NCBI RefSeq assembly: GCF_000172415.1 | Contig: NZ_ABLD01000007.1 | Coordinates: forward strand, 62,001-126,000 | From: Paraburkholderia graminis C4D1M | GTDB lineage: Bacteria > Pseudomonadota > Gammaproteobacteria > Burkholderiales > Burkholderiaceae | DNA: 64,000 nt | Reading direction: 5' to 3' | Part shown: piece by piece, positions 10,127-18,747 of the stretch | Numbering within the stretch: the first letter of the stretch is position 1 | How the letters are laid out: every line of letters begins with the position of its first letter | The notes under the pieces: generated by a model | The model's database searches: none | Told to the model about the DNA's origin: nothing | What the model saw: the letters and a program-made list of their open reading frames with translations, nothing else | Made by a program: the position numbers and the translations under genes

Positions 10127-11689
10127 ATGAAACATAACCCAACAAAAAACCGGTCAAAAAAGTCCGGAGTCACTGCCGCGATCTGCTGTGCCTTCACCCT
10201 TCCCGCGCTCGCCATCGCCGCCAACGCGTACGCCGACGACAGCGTGACGCAGCCCGCGCCCGACGCAAGCAACGCTGCGCCTGCCGCGCAAACGTTGTCG
10301 TCGCCCGCGCAAGTGACGCAGGCCCAGCCCGCGAACAAGCGCCGCGCGGATCAGGGCGGCCAGCTTCGCAACGACCAGCCGGATACGACGAACGCCATCG
10401 TCAACGCCGAGGCTTCGCAAACCGTTCTTCCGCCGACACCGCCGTCGAGCCAGGCGGCGAGCAAGGGTTTCATCGCCGATAGTCATCTGAATCTGCAGTT
10501 CCGCAACTACGCGGACTACTTCCAGGCGCCGCCCAACACCTATCGTCATGCGTGGGTGCAAGGCGCGCAGGTCAATTATGAATCGGGCTTCACGCAAGGG
10601 CTCGTCGGCTTCGGCGTGGATGCGTCGCTGTTCGGCGCGCTCAAGCTCGACGGCGGCAACGGCGCGGGCAACATGGTGCATGTGGGCAAGAGCGGCGGCG
10701 GCTCGCAGCAGCTCGCGTGGGCCTATCCAGGCATGTACGACATCAAGGGACGCATCTCCGAAACGGTCGTCAAATATGGTTTGCAGGACGTAACGAATCC
10801 GTTTCTCGAACCGCACGACAACCGCGCGCTGCCGCCGACTTTTCTCGGCGTCTCGCTCGTCAGCAACGATCTTGCTCACACGACGCTCGAGGCCGGCAGC
10901 TTCACCAAGGTCGATGCACGCGGCCACACGAATCTGAGCAATCTGACCACTTCGTATGGCGGCACGCGCATCGACCGGGTGACGTATCTCGGCGGCACCT
11001 GGCACTATGCGAAGAACGGCGAGATGGCGCTCTACGTCGATCAGGCCGACGATGTCTGGCGCCAGTACTACGGTTCGGTCGCGCAGTCGTTCGGCGACCC
11101 GACCACGATCAAGTGGAGCGGGCTCGCCAACATCTACTCGACGCACGACACCGGCGCGTCGCGTCAGGGGCACATCAACAGCAATGCGTATAGCCTTTCC
11201 GTGTCCGCGCAGCATGGGCCGCATGCGCTGTTGCTCGGCTATCAGCAGGTGCTCGGCGACCAGTTCTTCGACTACGTGAACGAGACCAACGGCATCTACC
11301 TGACCAATTCGATGGATGTCGACTACAACGCACCGCACGAGCAATCGCTGCAATTGCGCTATACGTTCGACGGAAAATACGCGGGCGTGCCCGGACTCAA
11401 GGCGATGTTGTGGGGCGCGTATGGCTGGGGCGCGGACGCATCGGCGGGAGCTGCGGAGAACGCGTCGCCGAGCGCCGCGCTGCATGATCTGTACTGGAAG
11501 AACGGACAGCCGGTGCACGGCCATCATCACGAGTTCGGCTTCATTCCGAGCTATACGCTGCAGAGCGGCCGCTTCAAGGACACCAAGGTCACGTTCATCG
11601 CGATGTGGCACAACGGCAGCAATTACTACTCGGACGGTAACAACATGGAGTACCGCCTCGTGGTGAATGTGCCGGTGAAAGTGTTCTGA
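10127..11689 (+). CDS. OprD-family outer-membrane porin
   Basis: A 520-residue exported protein. A signal peptide (AAICCAFTLPALAIAANAYA, cleavage near residue 36) is followed by a low-complexity Ala/Gln-rich stretch and a beta-rich body beginning GFIADSHLNLQFRNYADYF, as in OprD/OpdX porins. It ends with LVVNVPVKVF, a C-terminal beta-strand closing on phenylalanine as outer-membrane proteins require. OprD-family porins pass basic amino acids, peptides or aromatic acids. Its place right after opp suggests an outer-membrane route for the same peptides. The N-terminal Ala/Gln-rich insert of about 90 residues is long for the family. Confidence 0.9.
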   Translation: MKHNPTKNRSKKSGVTAAICCAFTLPALAIAANAYADDSVTQPAPDASNAAPAAQTLSSPAQVTQAQPANKRRADQGGQLRNDQPDTTNAIVNAEASQTVLPPTPPSSQAASKGFIADSHLNLQFRNYADYFQAPPNTYRHAWVQGAQVNYESGFTQGLVGFGVDASLFGALKLDGGNGAGNMVHVGKSGGGSQQLAWAYPGMYDIKGRISETVVKYGLQDVTNPFLEPHDNRALPPTFLGVSLVSNDLAHTTLEAGSFTKVDARGHTNLSNLTTSYGGTRIDRVTYLGGTWHYAKNGEMALYVDQADDVWRQYYGSVAQSFGDPTTIKWSGLANIYSTHDTGASRQGHINSNAYSLSVSAQHGPHALLLGYQQVLGDQFFDYVNETNGIYLTNSMDVDYNAPHEQSLQLRYTFDGKYAGVPGLKAMLWGAYGWGADASAGAAENASPSAALHDLYWKNGQPVHGHHHEFGFIPSYTLQSGRFKDTKVTFIAMWHNGSNYYSDGNNMEYRLVVNVPVKVF

Positions 11690-11780
11690 GCGCCGCGCGT
11701 TTGCGCTGCGATAGAAGGCGTCACGTTGCGCATGTCGGCACGTGACGCCGACCATGCGGGCGCGGCGCGTCGTATTTTTT
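11690..11780. terminator. Nested inverted repeats between convergent porin and IclR genes
   Basis: An inner perfect stem GGCGTCACGT (11717-11726) pairs with ACGTGACGCC (11740-11749). An outer arm GCGCCGCGC (11690-11698) pairs with GCGCGGCGC (11760-11768), followed by GTCGTATTTTTTATT. The structure starts at the porin stop codon and ends at the IclR stop codon, so it probably terminates porin transcription at the T-run; it could also act on the opposite strand. Confidence 0.55.
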
Positions 11781-12669
11781 ATTCCTGCTCCGAGCCCGCG
11801 ATACGCACGCTCGTCATCGCGCGCGAGAGGCCGTGCATGGGCCGGCGCAACGCGACGTCGAACGGATTGGTTTGCGGGCCGATCGCCTCAGCCTGACGGC
11901 GCAGCAACTCCACCACCATCGGCAGGCGGTCGTCGCTCAAACGCGCCGCCAGCGTGCCGACGCTCAACGCGGCAACAGCCACGCCGGTGCGGTCGAGAAT
12001 CGGCACGGCCACGCCCGCCATGCCGTCGAGCACGCCGCTATTGCGGCCCGCGTAGCCCAACTGCCGCACGCGTTCGATCTCGGTGCGCAAATACACTTCG
12101 TCCAGCACGCCATAGCCGCGAATGCGCGGCACATTAAAACGGATGATTTCCTCGCGCTCCGCTTCGGGCAGAAACGCGAGAATCGCGAGACTCCCTTGCC
12201 CCACGCCGAGCGCCACGCGTCCGCCAATATCGCCGGTGAACGAGCGGATTGGAAAGGGCCCTTCGCAGATGTCGAGACACACGGCGTCGAAACTGCTTTT
12301 GACGAGCAGAAAAATCGTATCGCCGAGGCTCGCGCACAATCTCAGCAATGCGGGACGGCATAGCGTACGCATGCCGCTCGGATTGCCCGCCTGGGCCGCG
12401 AGCGCGAAGAAGTTCACGCTCAGCCGATAAAGCTTCGAGCCCTCGTCCTGTTCGACGATGCCCTCCGCGATCAACGCCTGCAGGATGCGATGCACCGTGC
12501 CTTGCGTGAGCCCGACCGCTTTCGCGAGACGCGTGACGCGGGCGCCGTCGGGCTGCGCTTCGGATAACGCGCGAATCACGGCAAAGGCGCGCTCCAGCAT
12601 TCCGGTGCCCGGCGCCGCGCCGGTTTCATCGACGTTCTGGCTGAGATCTCGTTTGACGGCAGCATTCAT
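11779..12669 (-). CDS. IclR-family transcriptional regulator
   Basis: A 296-residue protein. It has an IclR winged-helix domain at about residues 22-90 (VTRLAKAVGLTQGTVHRILQALIAEGIVEQ) and an IclR effector domain at about 110-285 (GRNSGVLDGMAGVAVPILDRTG). IclR proteins bind small carboxylates or amino-acid-like effectors and act on divergent operons. It is divergent from the ABC/oxidoreductase operon beginning at 12948, the likely target; three related dyads lie between the two genes. Confidence 0.92.
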   Translation of the reverse strand: MNAAVKRDLSQNVDETGAAPGTGMLERAFAVIRALSEAQPDGARVTRLAKAVGLTQGTVHRILQALIAEGIVEQDEGSKLYRLSVNFFALAAQAGNPSGMRTLCRPALLRLCASLGDTIFLLVKSSFDAVCLDICEGPFPIRSFTGDIGGRVALGVGQGSLAILAFLPEAEREEIIRFNVPRIRGYGVLDEVYLRTEIERVRQLGYAGRNSGVLDGMAGVAVPILDRTGVAVAALSVGTLAARLSDDRLPMVVELLRRQAEAIGPQTNPFDVALRRPMHGLSRAMTSVRIAGSEQE

Positions 12670-12686
12670 CGTTCAGACTCTCGTTT

Positions 12687-12702
12687 ATTCCATTGACCGG
12701 AA
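12687..12702. promoter_or_regulatory. Candidate IclR operator, regulator-proximal
   Basis: ATTCCATTGACCGGAA is an imperfect dyad (TTCC-N7-GGAA). It lies 18 bp upstream of the IclR start codon and resembles the dyad at 12833-12849, fitting autoregulation. Confidence 0.4.
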
Positions 12703-12832
12703 CACTATAAGGCGTGTCGTCCGGCAGCGGAATGATGCCCGAGTTTCGTTCCGTGTTGTACGTTAACGTGGCAATGTAGGGATTCTCCCAAGCTCACGCA
12801 GCGGAACGATTTGGCTCGATGCCATCGCCGCT

Positions 12833-12849
12833 ATTCCGCTTACCGGAAT
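12833..12849. promoter_or_regulatory. Candidate IclR operator, perfect dyad
   Basis: ATTCCG-CTTAC-CGGAAT is a perfect 6-bp-arm inverted repeat in the divergent IclR/ABC region. It shares the TTCC...GGAA design with the site at 12687-12702. Confidence 0.5.
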
Positions 12850-12866
12850 TTTTCCAAAACTTATAT

Positions 12867-12915
12867 CGTCAATCGGAATTCTCAATTGACGCCCGGTAAT
12901 TTGGCTGGCTAGAGT
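12867..12915 (+). promoter_or_regulatory. Candidate operator and promoter of the ABC/oxidoreductase operon
   Basis: CGTCAAT (12867-12873) and ATTGACG (12885-12891) form a perfect 7-bp inverted repeat with an 11-nt spacer. The spacer contains CGGAATT, the IclR-like half-site. TTGACG at 12886-12891 can be a -35 with TAGAGT at 12910-12915 as -10 (18-bp spacing), which would put the operator over the -35 element. Confidence 0.4.
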
Positions 12916-12947
12916 CGGCTCCATCGAGGCATTCAAAGGCCACACCC

Positions 12948-14039
12948 ATGTCTTTCCTCACACTCACAGACGTCGGCAAATCGTTCGGCGAGCTTCAGGC
13001 GGTCGCGGACGTCAACCTGTCGGTGGAAAAAGGCGAGTTCGTTTCGCTGCTCGGGCCGTCCGGTTGCGGAAAGACGACGACGTTGCAGATGATCGCCGGC
13101 TTCCTCGAAACGACACGCGGACGCATCACGCTCGACGGCCGCGACATCACGCATATGAAGCCGAACAAGCGCGGCCTCGGCGTGGTGTTTCAAAGCTACG
13201 CGCTGTTCCCGCATATGAGCGTGGCGGACAACGTCGGCTTCGGGCTCGAGATGCGCAACATCGACAGGGCGGAGCGCAAGGAGCGCGTGCGCGAAGCGCT
13301 GTCGCTCGTGCGGCTCGATCAGCTAGCGCATCGTTTTCCGCGCGAATTGTCGGGCGGACAGCGGCAACGCGTGGCGATTGCGCGCGCCATCGTCATCGCG
13401 CCGCCGGTGCTGCTGCTCGATGAACCGATGTCGAATCTCGACGCCAAGCTGCGCGAGGACATGCAGTTCGAACTGCGCGGCATTCAACGCAAAATCGGCA
13501 CGACGACGATCATGGTCACGCACGATCAGTCCGAAGCGCTGTCGATCAGCGACCGCGTGGTCGTGATGGAAGCGGGCCGCATCACGCAGATCGATACGCC
13601 GTATGAAGCCTACGAGCGGCCCGAGAATCGCTTTGTCTCGCAGTTCATCGGCAAGGCGAACATGCTGCCCGGCACGGTGATCGCGCGCGACGGCGACGCG
13701 ATCCGCATCGACCTCGGACACGATCTGTGCGAAACCGGACGCACCGCGCAACTGCCGGCGCGCGAGCGTGTAATCGCCCCAGGCGACGCCGTGACGCTGT
13801 GCATTCGCCCCGAAAAACTGCGCCTGTGCGCGCCGGATGCGGGACGTGTGAGCGCCACCGTGACGAGCCGCTTCTTCCTCGGCAGCCAGTGGCTTTACCG
13901 GCTGGACAGCCGGCTCGGTGAAGTGCTGGTGTGTTGCCAGAACGAAGGCAACGAGCCGCTGCCCGAAGGCGCGGCGGTCGGCGTCGACTGGAACAGCGAA
14001 GCGATCCGCTTCATTCAACGGGATGCGCAGCATGGATAG
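12948..14039 (+). CDS. Polyamine-type ABC transporter ATP-binding protein (PotA-like)
   Basis: A 363-residue ATPase of the CUT1/MOI class. It has Walker A GPSGCGKTTT, Q-loop GVVFQSYALFPHM, signature LSGGQRQR and Walker B LLLDEPMSNLD. A C-terminal TOBE domain spans about residues 270-355. It heads an operon with two PotB/PotC-like permeases, three oxidoreductase genes and the binding protein. The transported compound is probably a polyamine-like or opine-like cation, judged only from family and context. Confidence 0.93.
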   Translation: MSFLTLTDVGKSFGELQAVADVNLSVEKGEFVSLLGPSGCGKTTTLQMIAGFLETTRGRITLDGRDITHMKPNKRGLGVVFQSYALFPHMSVADNVGFGLEMRNIDRAERKERVREALSLVRLDQLAHRFPRELSGGQRQRVAIARAIVIAPPVLLLDEPMSNLDAKLREDMQFELRGIQRKIGTTTIMVTHDQSEALSISDRVVVMEAGRITQIDTPYEAYERPENRFVSQFIGKANMLPGTVIARDGDAIRIDLGHDLCETGRTAQLPARERVIAPGDAVTLCIRPEKLRLCAPDAGRVSATVTSRFFLGSQWLYRLDSRLGEVLVCCQNEGNEPLPEGAAVGVDWNSEAIRFIQRDAQHG

Positions 14040-14946
14040 CACGCTTCCCGCAACGGAAGACGGCAAGACGGAATCCGCAAGCGCAAGGCGCGCGCCGTGG
14101 CGCGCATTCGTGCCGCTCTGGCTGATGTGCCTGCCCGCATTCCTGCTGTTCGTCGCGCTCGTGCTGGTGCCGCTTCTGATGACACTGGTGCTGAGCTTCT
14201 ATCGCTTCGATCCGGCGAGCGGCCCGATCGCCGCATTCCAGTTCGGCAATTACGCGGAAGTACTCGGCTCGTCGTACTTTCACGCGATCTTTCTGCGCAC
14301 GTTCGGCATTGCGTTTCTCGTCACGCTGCTATGCGTCGTGATCGGCACGCCCGAGGCTTACGTGCTGTCGCGCATGCGCGATCCGTATCGCTCGATGTTT
14401 CTGCTGGTGATTCTCGCGCCGCTGCTCGTCTCTGTTGTAGTGCGCGCGTTCGGCTGGAGCATGTTGCTCAACAGCAGCGGTCTCGTGAACCAGGCGTTCG
14501 CTCTGATCGGCCTTGGACCGTACAAGCTCGAATACACGACGTTCGCGATTGTCATCGCACTCGTGCACGTGATGCTACCGTTCATGGTGATTCCCGTGTG
14601 GACCGCCTTGCAAAAGCTCGATCCGCAAACGGAAAACGCCGCGCTGTCGTTGATGGCGTCGCCCGCGACCACACTGCGCCGCATCGTGTTGCCGCAACTC
14701 ACGCCCGGCATTCTGTCGGGCAGCCTGATGGTGTTCGGTTTGTCGGCAAGCGCATTTGCGATTCCGGGCTTGCTCGGCGGACGTCGCCTGAAGGTGGCCG
14801 CGACCGCCGTCTACGACGAATTCCTCGGCTCGCTGAACTGGCCGCTCGGCGCGACCATCGCGCTGCTGTTGCTGGTCGCGAACCTGATCGTGATGCTCAC
14901 TTACTACCGGGTTCTGGAACGCAGGTACACCAGAAGCCTCGGTTGA
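14032..14946 (+). CDS. ABC transporter permease (PotB-like)
   Basis: A 304-residue membrane protein started at the ATG that overlaps the ATPase gene by 8 bp; a nearby alternative is the ATG at 14023. A cytoplasmic N-terminus precedes FVPLWLMCLPAFLLFVALVL and five further helices, with the EAA loop NAALSLMASPATTLRRIVLPQL. It resembles PotB/PotH permeases of spermidine/putrescine importers. Confidence 0.92.
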   Translation: MDSTLPATEDGKTESASARRAPWRAFVPLWLMCLPAFLLFVALVLVPLLMTLVLSFYRFDPASGPIAAFQFGNYAEVLGSSYFHAIFLRTFGIAFLVTLLCVVIGTPEAYVLSRMRDPYRSMFLLVILAPLLVSVVVRAFGWSMLLNSSGLVNQAFALIGLGPYKLEYTTFAIVIALVHVMLPFMVIPVWTALQKLDPQTENAALSLMASPATTLRRIVLPQLTPGILSGSLMVFGLSASAFAIPGLLGGRRLKVAATAVYDEFLGSLNWPLGATIALLLLVANLIVMLTYYRVLERRYTRSLG

Positions 14947-14976
14947 TACAACGTACAACGGCTGCGCGAGAACATC

Positions 14977-15771
14977 ATGAGAAAGAACGGTCCTGTTGCG
15001 CTGATTTTCCACACGCTCGTCATTGCGTTCGTGCTCGCGCCGCTCGTGATCGTGGTGCTGGTTGCGTTCACGCCCGACGAAACGCTCACGTTGCCGACGC
15101 ACGGCGTGTCGCTGCGCTGGTTTCGCGCGATCGTCAATTACCCGGATTTCATCGCGGCATTCGTCAATAGCCTGAAGCTCGCGTTTGCATCGGCGACGCT
15201 CTCGCTGATCGTCGCGCTGCCCGCCGCGCTCGCGATCGGTCGCGCGCGCTTTCCCGGCCGCGCTTTTCTGAATGGCTTGCTGCTCTCGCCGCTCGTGATT
15301 CCCGGCCTCGTGCTCGGCATCGCGTTGCTGCGCTTCTTCGCGATGATCGGCGCGACCGGCTCGTTCGCGTGGCTGATCGTCGCGCACATGATCATCATCA
15401 CGCCGTTCGTGATGCGGCTCGTGCTCGCCTCGGTCAGCGGTCTGGATCGCAGCGTCGAGCACGCCGCGCATTCGCTCGGCGCCGATCCGTGGACCACGTT
15501 CCGCCGCATTACGCTGCCGATGATTCTGCCTGGCATCACCGGCGGCTGGCTGCTTGCGTTCATCAACAGCTTCGACGAACTGACGATGTCGATCTTCGTC
15601 ACCTCGCCGCAAACGGTCACGCTGCCGGTGCGCATGTACATGTACGCGACCGAATCCATAGACCCGATGATGGCCTCCGTGTCCGCGCTCGTGATCTTCA
15701 TTACCGCGGGCGCGATGCTGCTGCTCGATCGCGTGTATGGGCTCAATCGCATTCTGATCGGCCAGCACTGA
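14977..15771 (+). CDS. ABC transporter permease (PotC-like)
   Basis: A 264-residue permease with six helices. The EAA loop EHAAHSLGADPWTTFRRITLP and the FINSFDELTMSIFVTSPQ segment are typical of PotC/PotI. Its stop codon overlaps the start of the next gene (TGATG), so the transporter and the oxidoreductase are translationally coupled. Confidence 0.93.
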   Translation: MRKNGPVALIFHTLVIAFVLAPLVIVVLVAFTPDETLTLPTHGVSLRWFRAIVNYPDFIAAFVNSLKLAFASATLSLIVALPAALAIGRARFPGRAFLNGLLLSPLVIPGLVLGIALLRFFAMIGATGSFAWLIVAHMIIITPFVMRLVLASVSGLDRSVEHAAHSLGADPWTTFRRITLPMILPGITGGWLLAFINSFDELTMSIFVTSPQTVTLPVRMYMYATESIDPMMASVSALVIFITAGAMLLLDRVYGLNRILIGQH

Positions 15772-16154
15772 TGTCTTCTTCCGCTCACGCTCTCATGCCG
15801 TCCAACTTGCCGTCATCTCACCCTTCAACGTCCGCGCGCGAGCCGCAATTCGTGCGCGTGGCCGAAACGCGGCGCGAACCGCTGCGCTTTTATATCGACG
15901 GCGATGAGGTCTCCGCGCTGCAAGGCGATACGTTGCTGACCGCCGTGCTGATGCAACAGCGCCGCGTGCGCGACAGCGAATTCAGCGGCGCGCCGCGCGC
16001 GGGCTTCTGTCTGATCGGCGCATGCCAGGACTGCTGGATGCGCACCGAGGAAGGCAAGCGCGTGCGAGCCTGTTCGACGCTCGTCACGGACGGCATGCGC
16101 GTGCTCACACGCAACCGTTCGGCGGATGCCGCAATCAGCGGAGACGCGCCATGA
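15771..16154 (+). CDS. Small (2Fe-2S) ferredoxin-like subunit of a heterotrimeric oxidoreductase (HcnA-like)
   Basis: A 127-residue protein, started at the ATG overlapping the permease stop. Plant-type [2Fe-2S] ligands are C80-x4-C85-x2-C88 and C101 (GFCLIGACQDCWM ... RACST). HcnA of hydrogen cyanide synthase and the small subunits of opine, octopine or hydroxyproline dehydrogenases have this form. It overlaps the next gene by ATGA. Inference: it relays electrons between the two FAD subunits encoded downstream. Confidence 0.9.
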   Translation: MSSSAHALMPSNLPSSHPSTSAREPQFVRVAETRREPLRFYIDGDEVSALQGDTLLTAVLMQQRRVRDSEFSGAPRAGFCLIGACQDCWMRTEEGKRVRACSTLVTDGMRVLTRNRSADAAISGDAP

Positions 16155-17584
16155 ACGACGCTCGCCGCGTGGTGATTGTCGGCGCGGGACCGGCCGGCGT
16201 GCGCGCCGCCGAAACGCTGGTCGCGGCAGGCGTGCGCCCTATCGTGATCGACGAAAACGCGCGTTGGGGCGGACAGATTTATCGCCAGCCGCCCGCCAAC
16301 GGCGGCTTCGAGCGCTCGAAAAAAACACTGTACGGTTTCGAGGCGCACAAGGCCGACGCGTTGCATACGACGATGGCCGCGCTGCTGCCGCACATCGACT
16401 ATCGCCCGGACACACTGGCATGGGCTTGCGAAGCGGGCCGCCTCGATACGCTCGCCGCGGGGCGGGAAGTCAGCGTGCCGTTCTCGCATTTGATCATTGC
16501 AAGCGGCGCGACCGACCGCGTTCTGCCGCTTCCTGGCTGGACGTTGCCCGGCGTCTACACGCTCGGCGCGGCGCAGGTCGCGTTGAAGGCGCAAGGCTGT
16601 GTAATCGGCCGACGTGTGGTGCTGGCGGGCACGGGACCGTTGCTGTATCTCGTCGCTTATCAGTATGCAAAGGCCGGCGCGCAGGTGGCCGCCGTGCTCG
16701 ACACAAGCCCTTTTTCGCGGCAGATCGCAGCCGCGCCGAAACTCATCCGCGTTCCGTCGACGTTCGCAAAGGGTCTGTATTACGTGGGTTGGTTGAAGGC
16801 ACATGGGATACGCATCGAGCGCGGCGTGCAGTTGGTCGGCATTCGCGGGGCACTGAATGTCGAATCGATTGAATGGCGTAACTCGGGCAGTAGTTCGCCA
16901 TCCGAAGTAATTGATTGCGATGCGGTCGGCGTCAGTTTCGGCCTCAAGCCCGAAACGCAGCTTGCGGATCTCGCAGGCTGCCGCTTCCGCTTCGACGCGC
17001 TCAATCGCTGCTGGCTGCCCGAACTCGATTCCGCGGGACGCAGCTCCGTGCGCGGCCTCTATCTGGCCGGCGACGGCGCGGGCATCGCCGGCGCCGATGC
17101 CGCCGAACTCGCCGGACGCCGCGCCGCGTTAGCCTTGCTCGACGACCTCGGCATCGCGCATCCGCGCGGACCCGGCATGGCCGATGCCGCATCGCTCGAA
17201 CGCGGCCTGCAACGTATCGCCGTCTTTCGCGCGGGCATCGAAACAGCTTTCGCGCCGCCCGCGAACTGCGCGGCGCAGTGGCCCGACGATATGACGGTGT
17301 GCCGCTGCGAAGAAATCGACGCGGGCACGTTGAGGCACTGTATCCGCGGCGGCGAGGCGAGCGAGATCAATCGGCTGAAGGCGCTCACTCGCGTCGGCAT
17401 GGGACGTTGCCAGGGCCGCATGTGCGGCGAGGCGGCGCTTCAACTGCTCGCCGAGGAAACCGGCCGGCCGCTCCAAGCGGTTGGCCGTCTGCGCAGCCAG
17501 CCGCCGGTCAAGCCGATTCCGCTGTCGCCCGCGCTCTATGCGGACGACGTCGCCGAGATTCCCGAGGAGGCGCGCGATGAGTGA
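16151..17584 (+). CDS. FAD/NAD(P)-binding oxidoreductase subunit with C-terminal BFD-like Fe-S domain (HcnB-like)
   Basis: A 477-residue protein started at the ATG overlapping the Fe-S gene. Its N-terminal Rossmann motif is VVIVGAGPAGVRAAE, with a second nucleotide-binding segment near residue 155 (VVLAGTGPLLYLVAYQYAKAG). A C-terminal BFD-like [2Fe-2S] domain carries C384, C386, C420 and C425 (CRCEE ... CQGRMC). This is the layout of HcnB and of the alpha subunits of opine and D-hydroxyproline dehydrogenases. It overlaps the next gene by 8 bp. Confidence 0.9.
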   Translation: MNDARRVVIVGAGPAGVRAAETLVAAGVRPIVIDENARWGGQIYRQPPANGGFERSKKTLYGFEAHKADALHTTMAALLPHIDYRPDTLAWACEAGRLDTLAAGREVSVPFSHLIIASGATDRVLPLPGWTLPGVYTLGAAQVALKAQGCVIGRRVVLAGTGPLLYLVAYQYAKAGAQVAAVLDTSPFSRQIAAAPKLIRVPSTFAKGLYYVGWLKAHGIRIERGVQLVGIRGALNVESIEWRNSGSSSPSEVIDCDAVGVSFGLKPETQLADLAGCRFRFDALNRCWLPELDSAGRSSVRGLYLAGDGAGIAGADAAELAGRRAALALLDDLGIAHPRGPGMADAASLERGLQRIAVFRAGIETAFAPPANCAAQWPDDMTVCRCEEIDAGTLRHCIRGGEASEINRLKALTRVGMGRCQGRMCGEAALQLLAEETGRPLQAVGRLRSQPPVKPIPLSPALYADDVAEIPEEARDE

Positions 17585-18704
17585 CGCCGTGCACTACGAC
17601 GTCGCGATTGCGGGCGGCGGACTCGTCGGTTCGTCGGCGGCATTGGCGCTTGCGAAACGCGGCTTGCGCGTGGCTCTAATCGAGCGGCGTTTTTGCGGCG
17701 CGCAGGCGAGCGGCGTGAACTACGGCGGCGTGCGTTGCCAGGGCCGCCCGGTCGAACAGATGCCGCTCGCGATGCGAGCGCGGCGCGTGTGGGACCGCTT
17801 GCCGGAATTGATCGGCATCGACGGCGAATTCACCGTGTCGGGACATTTGCGGCTTGCGCGCAGCGAAAGCGATCTCGCCGCGCTCGAGCAATGGGCCGGC
17901 ATGGCGCGCGAATACGGACTGCATGCGCAGTTGCTAAGCGGCGAGTCGTTTCGACGGCGCTATCCGTGGCTTGGCGAAGCGGCGATTGGCGGCTCGCTGT
18001 GTGCGAGCGACGGTCATGCGAATCCGCGTCTCGTCTCGCCCGCGTTCGCACGCGCCGCGCGTGCCGCGGGCGCCGACGTGCGCGAGCAAACCGAACTGGG
18101 CGACATTCGTCACGACGGCCGACGCTTTCAGATGCGCGCCGGCAATAACGAAATCAGCGCTGACTGGCTGATCAATTGCGCGGGCGCGTGGGCGAATACC
18201 GTTGCAGGCTACTTCGGCGAAAGAGCGCCGATGAAGCCGATCTATCCGAACATGTGGGTCACCGAGCCATTGCCGCTTTTCATCACGCACAACCTCGGCG
18301 TGTATGGCGGCGGCATCTACGCGCGGCAAGTGGCGCGCGGCAATTGCGTGATCGGCGGCGGACGCGGCAGTGGCGATGGCGAATACGGCCGGCCGTCGAC
18401 GGAAACCACGCGGGCCGTGATGCGCGATGCGTGCGCGCTGCTGCCCGCGCTGCGCGAGGCGCTCCTGATCCGCACATGGAGCGGCGTGGAGGGCGAGACG
18501 CCCGACAATAATCCGATCATCGGAGCGAGCCGCGCGGTGCCGCGTCTTCTGCATGCATTCGGTTTTTCGGGCGGCGGCTTTCTGCTCGCGCCCGGTGTCG
18601 GCGAAGTGCTCGCCGATCTCGTCATCGACGGCGCCACGGCCACGCCTCTCGACGCGTTTTCGATTGGCCGCTTTGCGCAGCTTGCTGCGTCATCCGTCGC
18701 ATAG
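17577..18704 (+). CDS. FAD-dependent amino-acid/amine oxidoreductase, catalytic subunit (DadA/HcnC-like)
   Basis: A 375-residue DAO-fold flavoprotein, started at the ATG overlapping the preceding gene. The FAD motif DVAIAGGGLVGSSAALALAKRG is followed by the DadA-like C-terminus LLHAFGFSGGGFLLAPGVG. In HcnABC and opine oxidases this subunit oxidises the C-N bond of the substrate. Together with the two preceding genes it forms an apparent heterotrimer. The substrate is unknown; glycine, an opine, a cyclic D-amino acid or a polyamine derivative are all possible. Confidence 0.9.
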   Translation: MSDAVHYDVAIAGGGLVGSSAALALAKRGLRVALIERRFCGAQASGVNYGGVRCQGRPVEQMPLAMRARRVWDRLPELIGIDGEFTVSGHLRLARSESDLAALEQWAGMAREYGLHAQLLSGESFRRRYPWLGEAAIGGSLCASDGHANPRLVSPAFARAARAAGADVREQTELGDIRHDGRRFQMRAGNNEISADWLINCAGAWANTVAGYFGERAPMKPIYPNMWVTEPLPLFITHNLGVYGGGIYARQVARGNCVIGGGRGSGDGEYGRPSTETTRAVMRDACALLPALREALLIRTWSGVEGETPDNNPIIGASRAVPRLLHAFGFSGGGFLLAPGVGEVLADLVIDGATATPLDAFSIGRFAQLAASSVA

Positions 18705-18747
18705 AACCACGCTTGAACACCACATTCACGAAACCTGGAGATCATCA

